From: CALMEC01 sp964628685
Lineage (GTDB): Bacteria > Actinomycetota > Thermoleophilia > Miltoncostaeales > Miltoncostaeaceae
Direction of reading: 5' to 3'
Length of the DNA stretch: 64,000 nucleotides
NCBI GenBank assembly: GCA_964628685.1
Contig: CAZVNM010000004.1
Location: 62,001-126,000 of the forward strand
In this document: positions 33,914 to 40,701 of the stretch, piece by piece
Numbering within the stretch: the first letter of the stretch is position 1
How the letters are laid out: each line of letters begins with the position of its first letter
The notes under the pieces: generated by a model
Databases searched by the model: none
What the model was told of the DNA's origin: nothing
Seen by the model: only the letters and a program-made list of their open reading frames with translations
Program-made: the position numbers and the translations under genes

Positions 33914-34170
33914 CGCTCATTCGATCACGATTGCCGTTCAATCGAGTCGGTGCGACACACCCGCGCGGCGGAACCCACCACGAGTCGGCGAGGCGTCACG
34001 CCACGGTGACGGTCGTGACAGCTTCACAGGCGAACTCCATCGTCTCCGTCACGGGCCGTGCCGGATCCGCAAACAATGGACGGTGCGCCACGTCCAAGTG
34101 AACGTGACGCACCGTTCGATTGAGTGGCGAGCGACGTTCGATCGGACACCGTGCGCCGTTCGCACCCGTT
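33914..34170. repeat. 22-bp-phased palindrome cluster 5 (longest array)
   Basis: One pair lies at 33914-33927 and 33935-33948. A run of five units at exact 22-base pitch follows at 34069, 34091, 34113, 34135 and 34157, each 14 bases with 8-base linkers (GTGCGCCA, TGACGCAC, GCGAGCGA, CCGTGCGC). The outer units are more degenerate than the centre. The spacer 33849-34223 contains no gene. Confidence 0.82.
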
Positions 34171-34223
34171 GGAACGGCACCCGATGCGCAGGCCCCATCC
34201 CCCATCGTCCGGTCCCGAAATGG

Positions 34224-34250
34224 CGAGGGGCGCCACACGGGCGCCCCTCG
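34224..34250 (-). terminator. Terminator of fumC
   Basis: CGAGGGGCGCC and its complement form an 11-bp stem around a 5-base loop, 23 bases beyond the fumC stop. Confidence 0.7.
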
Positions 34251-34273
34251 ACGGTCCGGTTGGGCCGGTGGAC

Positions 34274-35596
34274 CTACCGTGCCTTGTTGCCCCGCGCGAT
34301 CCGGCGCAGGTCGAGCGCCTTGTTGAGGACGGCCTCCTCGACGCCCTGCTCCAGCGCGACCTCGCGGATCGGACGGCCGCTCGCGGTCGCCGCCTTCACG
34401 ATGGCGGTGCCCTTCTCGTAGCCGATGATCTCGTTGAGCGCGGTCGTGACCTGCACGTTCGACTCCGCGTACTCCGACAGGCGCGACGTGTTGGGCTCGA
34501 TGCCGTCGATGCACTTCTCGGCGAACGCCGTGCACGACGTGGACAGCAGGTTGATGGAGTGCAGCAGGTTGCGGCCCATCATCGGGATCATCACGTTGAG
34601 CTCGAAGTTGCCCGACAGACCGCCGACGGTGATGGCGGCGTCGTTGCCGATGACCTGGCAGCCGACCTGGCAGATCACCTCGGGGATGACCGGGTTGACC
34701 TTGCCCGGCATGATCGACGAGCCCTTCTGCAGCTCGGGCAGGAAGATCTCGGCGAGACCGGCACGCGGACCCGAACCCATCCAGCGCAGGTCGTTGGCGA
34801 TCTTCATGAGCGAGACGGCGACGACCTTGAGCGCACCCGAGGCCTCGACGAGGCCGTCACGGTTGCCCTGCGCCTCGAACGGGTCGGCGGGCGCCGAGAT
34901 CTTCAGCTTGCTGTCGCGGGCGAGGATGCGCCGCACCTTCGCCGCGAACTGCGGGTGGGTGTTGAGCCCGGTGCCGGTGGCGGTGCCGCCCAGCGGAATC
35001 TTCCCGAGGCGCGGGAGCGAGTCGGCGACGCGGGCGCGCCCCTCGCGCACCTGTGCGGCGTACCCGGCGAACTCCTGGCCGAGGGTGACCGGCACCGCGT
35101 CCATCAGGTGGGTGCGGCCGGTCTTGACGAGGTCCTTGAACTCCTTCGCCTTCGCCTCGAGTGACTTGGCGAGCAGGTCGAGGGCGGGAAGCAGCTTGTC
35201 GTTGGCCGCCTCCAGCGCCGCGAGGTGCACGGCCGACGGGAAGACGTCGTTGGAGCTCTGGCCCATGTTGACGTGGTCGTTGGGGTGCACACCCTCGCCG
35301 GCGATCTTGGCGATGACCTCGTTGGCGTTCATGTTGGACGAGGTGCCCGAGCCGGTCTGGAACACGTCGACCGGGAACTGATCGTCGTGCTTGCCGGCTG
35401 CGACCGCCTTGGCGGCGCGGGAGATCTTGGTGGCCGTCCCCTTCGGCAGCTTGCCGAGTTCCGCGTTGACCTCCGCCGCGGCGCCCTTGATCCGGCCGAG
35501 CCACTGGACGATCTCGACGGGGACGGGCTCCCCGGAGATCTGGAAGTTGGCGACCGCCTTCTTGGTCTCGCCGCCCCACAGCTGGTTCTGCGCCAC
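34274..35596 (-). CDS. fumC: Class II fumarate hydratase
   Basis: The 440-residue enzyme interconverts fumarate and malate in the citric acid cycle. The class II signature GSSIMPGKVNPVIPE lies near residue 295. TGSGTSSNMNANEVIAK near 75, VNMGQSSNDVFPSAVH near 110, and TGRTHLMDAVPVTLGQEF near 160 carry the catalytic His and substrate contacts. The start is GTG 35596 with GAGGAGG just upstream. The family usually has about 465 residues, so this copy is slightly short at the C-terminus. The M20 peptidase gene lies 37 bases upstream on the same strand. Confidence 0.93.
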   Translation of the reverse strand: MAQNQLWGGETKKAVANFQISGEPVPVEIVQWLGRIKGAAAEVNAELGKLPKGTATKISRAAKAVAAGKHDDQFPVDVFQTGSGTSSNMNANEVIAKIAGEGVHPNDHVNMGQSSNDVFPSAVHLAALEAANDKLLPALDLLAKSLEAKAKEFKDLVKTGRTHLMDAVPVTLGQEFAGYAAQVREGRARVADSLPRLGKIPLGGTATGTGLNTHPQFAAKVRRILARDSKLKISAPADPFEAQGNRDGLVEASGALKVVAVSLMKIANDLRWMGSGPRAGLAEIFLPELQKGSSIMPGKVNPVIPEVICQVGCQVIGNDAAITVGGLSGNFELNVMIPMMGRNLLHSINLLSTSCTAFAEKCIDGIEPNTSRLSEYAESNVQVTTALNEIIGYEKGTAIVKAATASGRPIREVALEQGVEEAVLNKALDLRRIARGNKAR

Positions 35597-35633
35597 GAAT
35601 CCTCCTCGGGATGTCGGTTTCTCGGTGCGCAGC

Positions 35634-36953
35634 CTACCCCCCGAGCGCCTCCAGCATGGCGGTCGCCGCACGGACACCCGTCCCGAGGTTCGCAACCCAC
35701 ATGCGCTCGTTGGGTGAGTGGATGGCGTCGTCCGGAAGGGTGAACCCCGTGAGCACCGTCGGCATCCCCCGACCGGTCATCGCCGAGAAGATCGGCAGCG
35801 TCCCACCGGTTCTCATCGGAACGACGGGAAGCCCGGTGGCCGCGGCGACCGCGTCGATCACCCGACGCATGACGGGGTGATCCGGATCCATCAGCCCCGG
35901 GGCCGCATCGCCATGATGATCCACCGTCACCGTCGCACCCGCGGGCGCCGCCTCCTCGAGCATCCGCGTGAACCGCGCGCCGACCACCTCCGGCTCCTGT
36001 CCCGGGGCGAGGCGGAGCGACACCATGGCGTGGGCGACCGTCGGGATGACGGTCTTGACCGCATCGGCGTCGCCGGCCCAGAGCGCGTGGACGTCGACCG
36101 ACGGGTTGGCCAGGGTGCGTCGCGCCAGCTCACCCGCCGCGTTCGCGTCGGCGGAGACGAGCCCGGCCTCGGCGAGCATCGTCGGACCGTCGACGATGCG
36201 CTCCCATTCGGCCAGGTCGGCCTCGGCCACCGGAGCGGTCCCCTCCCGCAGCGGGGCGGGCACGACCCCGTCCACCGGACGCACCGCCGACAGGACGTCC
36301 ATCAGGACGTGGCATGCGTTCATGGCGGCCCCGCCGAACATGCCGCTGTGTCCGTCGTGTGTGCCGCAGCGGACGGTCACCCGGCGGTAGCTGAGGCCGC
36401 GCACACCGGTCTCGACCGCGGCGGTCGTACGGTTGATCATGCCGCCGTCCCAGATGACCGCGACGTCGGCCACCGGATCCATCGCCTCCACCCAGCGGAT
36501 GGCCGAGTCGCCGCCCGACTCCTCCTCCCCGTCGACGAGGAAGGTGATGCGCACGGGCAGGCGTCCGTCGGCCGCCAGACGCTGGACGGCGCAGAGCACC
36601 TGGAAGAAGTTGCCCTTGTTGTCGCTCGCGCCCCGTGCGTAGAGGTACCCGTCCCGCTCGGTCGGCTCGAACGGCGGCGAATCCCAGCGATCCGGGTCAC
36701 CGACCGGCTGCACGTCGTAGTGGCCGTAGACGAGGACGTGCGGGGCATCGGCGCGTCCGTCCGACGCCGCCACGCGGCCCACGAGGTAGGGGTGTCCGCC
36801 GTCACGGTGGACCTCCACCGTCGCCCCGGCGTGCTCCAGTTCCACCAGCATGAAGGCGACCGCGGCGTCCATGTCCGCGGCGTGCTCCGGAAGCGCGCTG
36901 ACGCTGGGGATCCGCAGGTAGGCGATGAGGCGGGCGATCTCGTCCTGGGTCAT
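35634..36953 (-). CDS. M20-family metallopeptidase (dipeptidase-like)
   Basis: This is a 439-residue cytoplasmic enzyme with two-metal M20 motifs: VLVYGHYDVQP near residue 75, YARGASDNKG near 110, and the catalytic Glu pair in LVDGEEESGG near 140. A dimerisation domain (HDGHSGMFGGAAMN) follows, and the C-terminal IHSPNERM supplies the last His. It likely hydrolyses dipeptides or related amides. The ATG is preceded by TAGGGT with a 6-base spacer, so it is probably leaderless. It may be cotranscribed with fumC. It is divergent from the deacetylase gene. Confidence 0.9.
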   Translation of the reverse strand: MTQDEIARLIAYLRIPSVSALPEHAADMDAAVAFMLVELEHAGATVEVHRDGGHPYLVGRVAASDGRADAPHVLVYGHYDVQPVGDPDRWDSPPFEPTERDGYLYARGASDNKGNFFQVLCAVQRLAADGRLPVRITFLVDGEEESGGDSAIRWVEAMDPVADVAVIWDGGMINRTTAAVETGVRGLSYRRVTVRCGTHDGHSGMFGGAAMNACHVLMDVLSAVRPVDGVVPAPLREGTAPVAEADLAEWERIVDGPTMLAEAGLVSADANAAGELARRTLANPSVDVHALWAGDADAVKTVIPTVAHAMVSLRLAPGQEPEVVGARFTRMLEEAAPAGATVTVDHHGDAAPGLMDPDHPVMRRVIDAVAAATGLPVVPMRTGGTLPIFSAMTGRGMPTVLTGFTLPDDAIHSPNERMWVANLGTGVRAATAMLEALGG

Positions 36954-36959
36954 TGCCGG

Positions 36960-36965
36960 ACCCTA
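36960..36965 (-). promoter_or_regulatory. -10 element of the leaderless M20 peptidase gene
   Basis: TAGGGT on the minus strand lies 6 bases before the ATG at 36953. Confidence 0.5.
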
Positions 36966-37036
36966 TCCGGCCCGGGGCCAGGGATCACACCGGGCTCGTC
37001 CTCCGTCTGCTCCCACCGGCAGGCAGAATGCACCCC

Positions 37037-37888
37037 GTGAACAACGTGTACTTCATGCGGCGGGTCGTCGCCCTCACCGTGCTCGCCGCCATCGTGATGT
37101 TCGCAGTGCTCGCCGTGCGAAGCTGCGGATCGTCTGGTTCGTCGACCGCGGGCGGCACAGACACACCGCAGAAGCCGGCGCCCGCCACGGACGTCGCCTC
37201 CCGGCTGGCCCGCGCCAACGTGCCGGTGCTCTGCTACCACCAGATCCGCCATCCGGCGCCCGGTGACACCGACTACGTGCGTTCGCTCCTGGTGAGCCCC
37301 GAGGTCTTCGACGAGCAGCTCACCGCGCTCCAGCGCGCCGGGTACACCACCATCACCGCCGAGCAGTACGTGTCGCACATCGCGAAGGGCACCGAGCTCC
37401 CGCCCAAGCCGGTGCTGCTGACGTTCGACGACGGCCACCACACCCACTACGACACCGTGCTGCCCGCGCTCAAGCGCCACGGCATGGTCGGCACCTTCTT
37501 CATCATGACCGTGGTGCTCGGCAACAAGGGGTGGGTCACCCGCGACCAGGTGCGCGAGATGCGCGACGCCGGCATGAGCATCGGCTCCCACACGTGGGAC
37601 CACCAGTCGGTGAAGGACCTGAAGACCGCCAAGGACTTCAAAACCCAGTTCACCGACCCGCGCAAGGAACTGGAGCAGATCACCGGCAAGCCCGTCACGA
37701 CCCTTGCCTACCCGTTCGGCATCTGGACGCCGAAGGTGTTCCCCCAGCTCGGCAAGGCCGGCTACCGCGTGGCGTTCCAGCTGGCCGAGCCGATCAGCAA
37801 GCGCTCGCCGATGCTCACGGTGCGGCGGCTCATCGCGCCACAGATGCCCGGTGACGAGCTGATCGCACGGATGAACGAGTCCTTCTGA
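37037..37888 (+). CDS. Secreted or membrane-anchored polysaccharide deacetylase
   Basis: This is a 283-residue NodB-fold protein. One N-terminal hydrophobic segment (VVALTVLAAIVMFAVLAV) is followed by a Cys and a Ser/Gly/Thr linker, so it is exported and may be a lipoprotein. The deacetylase domain has VPVLCYHQI, the catalytic LLTFDDGHHTH near residue 135, GSHTWDHQS near 185 with the metal His pair, and LAYPFG near 225. It probably removes acetyl groups from peptidoglycan or another surface glycan. I chose GTG 37037 because CAGAAT stands 7 bases before it (leaderless type). An ATG at 37028 would add three residues. The MMPL gene follows after 25 bases. Confidence 0.87.
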   Translation: MNNVYFMRRVVALTVLAAIVMFAVLAVRSCGSSGSSTAGGTDTPQKPAPATDVASRLARANVPVLCYHQIRHPAPGDTDYVRSLLVSPEVFDEQLTALQRAGYTTITAEQYVSHIAKGTELPPKPVLLTFDDGHHTHYDTVLPALKRHGMVGTFFIMTVVLGNKGWVTRDQVREMRDAGMSIGSHTWDHQSVKDLKTAKDFKTQFTDPRKELEQITGKPVTTLAYPFGIWTPKVFPQLGKAGYRVAFQLAEPISKRSPMLTVRRLIAPQMPGDELIARMNESF

Positions 37889-37913
37889 CGCCGGCGGCGG
37901 GATCGGCGGTGCC

Positions 37914-40106
37914 GTGAGTCCCGCCCGGTCGTCGGCGGCGGACGACGCGCCGCCGCTCACCGGACGCTTCGCGCGCCTCGGCGCGTTCTGCGTGCGCCGG
38001 CGGTGGTGGATCCTCATCGCCTGGGCCATCGCACTGGTCGGCGTCGGGATGTTCGCGCCGCGGCTCGCCGGGGCGCTGAAACCCGGTGGGTTCGAGATCT
38101 CGAACTCCCAGTCCGAACGGTCGCGGATCATGATCGGTGAGCGGTTCGGCGGCGAGTCGCCCGCGGGGGTGTCCGCGGTGATGACCGCGGCGCACGGCGG
38201 AGCAGCCGGGCGATCCGACCTGCGGGCGGCGGCGGCGCGGGTGGCGGCGGTGGCGGCGCGGTTCCCGGCGCTCGTCCACGAGGTGGAGCCGATCCTCATG
38301 GCGCCCGACGGACGCGTGGGCGTCGTGACGATCGGTCTGCGGGAGGGGATCGACCAGAGCCTGCCGCGCCTGCCGCCCCTGCTCGACGACCTGGCCGCGC
38401 TCAGCCGGCCGGACGTCGCCGTCGGCGTGACCGGCGGCGGCGCCATCTTCCGCGACTTCGACCGCGTGAATGCCCGGGACCTGCGACGGTCGGAGATGAT
38501 CCAGATCCCCCTGGTCCTTCTGATCCTGCTCGCGGTGCTCGGCACCGTCGTCGCCGCGGCCATCCCCATCACCGCGACGGGCATCGCCCTCGCGGTGACG
38601 ATGGGACTGCTCTTCTTCGGCACCCATCTGATGGACATGTCGATCTACGTGCGCAACATCGTGGCGCTCGTGGGGATCGGCGTGGGCGTCGACTACTCGC
38701 TCTTCCTCGTCAAACGATTCCGGGAACAGCTGGACTCCGGCGACGACACGCCGCGTGCGGTGATCACCACGATGGCGACCGCCGGACGCGCGGTGTTCTT
38801 CAGCGGCCTCACCGTCGTGGTCGCCCTGGCGGGACTCCTCGCCGTGCGTCTTCCCATCTTCACCGCGTTCGCCGTCGGATCGATGACCGTGGTGGCCATC
38901 GCGGTGCTCTGCGCGCTCACGCTGATCCCGGCCCTCCTGGCGACGCTCGGCGATCGTGTGCGGCGGCTCGACGTGCTGCGGGTGATCGGACGGCGCCGCG
39001 CCGCACCCCGCGATCCCGCCGCCACGCCGATCGGCCGCTGGGCGACGCTCGTGATGCGCCGCCCATGGGTGTTCCTCACCGCCGGGACCCTCGTGCTGAT
39101 CGGCCTCGCCCTGCCGGCCCTGCGGCTGGACCTCGGATCGAGTGGATCATCGGCCCTCCCGGATGAGATGCCGTCGGTGAAGGCGGCGCGGGTCATCGCC
39201 GACCTGGGTGGCGCCGGGGCGGTCGCGCCCATCCGGGTGGTGCTCGACCGGCTGGGTGGCCCCGTGAGCGACGACACCGTCGCGCGCGTGCGCACCACCG
39301 CCGCGGCCGACGACGAGACGCTCGCCACCACCACGCCGCGCCGATCCGACGACGGCCGCGCCACGCTCTTCGAGGTGATCGCCCGCCATCACGAGGACGA
39401 CCCGCGGGCCCAGGCCCTCGCCGGGCGTCTGCGCGTCGCCCTGCCCGCCGTGCTGGACGCCGACGGCTCCGAGGTGATCGTGGGCGGCGCGCCGGCGCAG
39501 AACCTGGACTTCAACGAGACGGTGGCGACGAGCCTGCCGCGGGTGATCGCCCTCGTGATGCTCCTGACCTTCCTCGTCCTGGTCGTCCTCTTCCGGTCGC
39601 TCCTGTTGCCGCTGAAGGCGGTGGTGATGACGCTGCTCTCGGTGCTCGCCACCTACGGCGTGCTGGTGATGGTCTTCCAGTGGGGCTGGGCGGCCGGCCT
39701 GCTCGGGATCGACGCACCGGGCCACGTGACCGCCTGGGTGCCGCCGTTTCTCTTCTCCATCATGTTCGGCCTCTCGATGGACTACGAGGTCTTCCTGCTG
39801 ACGCGTGTGCGCGAGGGCCTCGCCGTGACCGGTGCCGATCGTCCCGCGGTGGCCTGGGGTCTCGCGCGAAGCGGCACGATCATCACGGCGGCCGCGGCCA
39901 TCATGATCGTCGTCTTCCTGTCGTTTCTCACCAACCGTCTGGTGCCGATCAAGGAGACGGCGCTGGGGCTCGCGGTGGCGATCTTCCTGGACGCCACGAT
40001 CGTGCGCATGGTGCTTGCGCCCGCGTTCATGATGGTCGCGGGACGCTGGAACTGGTGGCTTCCCGCCTGGCTCGACCGCCGGCTGGCGTCGGACCACCTG
40101 CGCTGA
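37914..40106 (+). CDS. MMPL/RND-family membrane transporter
   Basis: The 730-residue protein has two MMPL halves, each with one membrane helix, a large outer domain and about five membrane helices. The motifs GIGVGVDYSLFLVKRFREQL near residue 257 and FGLSMDYEVFLLTRVREGL near 620 carry the Asp-Tyr pairs that couple transport to protons. Relatives export lipids, siderophores or cell-envelope components. No substrate is evident. The start is GTG, 25 bases after the deacetylase stop. That close spacing suggests cotranscription and an envelope role (inference). Confidence 0.88.
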   Translation: MSPARSSAADDAPPLTGRFARLGAFCVRRRWWILIAWAIALVGVGMFAPRLAGALKPGGFEISNSQSERSRIMIGERFGGESPAGVSAVMTAAHGGAAGRSDLRAAAARVAAVAARFPALVHEVEPILMAPDGRVGVVTIGLREGIDQSLPRLPPLLDDLAALSRPDVAVGVTGGGAIFRDFDRVNARDLRRSEMIQIPLVLLILLAVLGTVVAAAIPITATGIALAVTMGLLFFGTHLMDMSIYVRNIVALVGIGVGVDYSLFLVKRFREQLDSGDDTPRAVITTMATAGRAVFFSGLTVVVALAGLLAVRLPIFTAFAVGSMTVVAIAVLCALTLIPALLATLGDRVRRLDVLRVIGRRRAAPRDPAATPIGRWATLVMRRPWVFLTAGTLVLIGLALPALRLDLGSSGSSALPDEMPSVKAARVIADLGGAGAVAPIRVVLDRLGGPVSDDTVARVRTTAAADDETLATTTPRRSDDGRATLFEVIARHHEDDPRAQALAGRLRVALPAVLDADGSEVIVGGAPAQNLDFNETVATSLPRVIALVMLLTFLVLVVLFRSLLLPLKAVVMTLLSVLATYGVLVMVFQWGWAAGLLGIDAPGHVTAWVPPFLFSIMFGLSMDYEVFLLTRVREGLAVTGADRPAVAWGLARSGTIITAAAAIMIVVFLSFLTNRLVPIKETALGLAVAIFLDATIVRMVLAPAFMMVAGRWNWWLPAWLDRRLASDHLR

Positions 40107-40129
40107 GGCTGCCCGACCGCCCCCTTCGC

Positions 40130-40642
40130 CTACCGCGGTCCGGCGACGATCGCCTGGTTGGCCGCCACCATCAACCGGTAGCGGTGGTACGACGTGCGGC
40201 CGAGCGCGGCGCTGATGGAGTAGGTGTAGCCGTCCTGGCGCCACTCGATGGTGGGATCGGCGCAGGAGGCGCCGCAGGACATGGGCGTGTACCTGCCGAC
40301 GACACCGTTTCGCAGCCGCACCCGCTGGGTGCCGTAGGGCTGCCGGTCGCGTTCGGCCGACAGCGTGGCGACGGTGCAGGCGTTGGCCGAGCCGCAGCGC
40401 GGGGTGCCGGCGATGGAGAGCGCGTAGCCGCCGCGGATGAGCCCGCCCTGCCGGTAGGCGCGGCGGACGCCGACCACGAGGACCGACGGCACCCGCACCG
40501 GGATGCCCCGCGCCGAGATCGCCGAGATCTGCTTGGCGAAGAGGTTCGGCACGCGGACCGTGGTCGCCTGTCCGTGTGCCACCGGGGCGGCGGCGAGCGA
40601 TCCGGCGACGCTCGCGAGGATGAGGAGTCGACTGCGTCGCAC
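40130..40642 (-). CDS. Secreted protein of unknown function
   Basis: This is a 170-residue protein with a signal peptide (VRRSRLLILASVAGSLAAAP, likely cleaved after AHG near residue 25). The mature domain has four Cys in two clusters (PRCGSANACTV and MSCGASCAD), probably disulfide-bonded. It has a basic surface (RRAYRQGG, QRVRLRNG) and aromatic C-terminal strands. I know no family. AAAGGA precedes the GTG start at 40642. It lies between MMPL and uvrA and may be monocistronic. Confidence 0.7.
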   Translation of the reverse strand: MRRSRLLILASVAGSLAAAPVAHGQATTVRVPNLFAKQISAISARGIPVRVPSVLVVGVRRAYRQGGLIRGGYALSIAGTPRCGSANACTVATLSAERDRQPYGTQRVRLRNGVVGRYTPMSCGASCADPTIEWRQDGYTYSISAALGRTSYHRYRLMVAANQAIVAGPR

Positions 40643-40701
40643 GGGTGGTGTCCTTTCGGGATGCGGACGGTCCACCCGAACGCTACGCGACCGGCGTGGC
40701 G

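Noticed and set aside
33914..34170. 22-bp arrays as LexA/SOS boxes
   Set aside because: The palindrome is GTTC-N4-GAAC, everted relative to the LexA core GAAC-N4-GTTC seen at uvrB; joined neighbours give GAAC-N10-GTTC, the wrong spacing.
34069..34170. Iterons of a plasmid origin
   Set aside because: Pitch fits, but there is no Rep gene or AT-rich unwinding region, and similar clusters are spread over six other spacers among chromosomal housekeeping genes.
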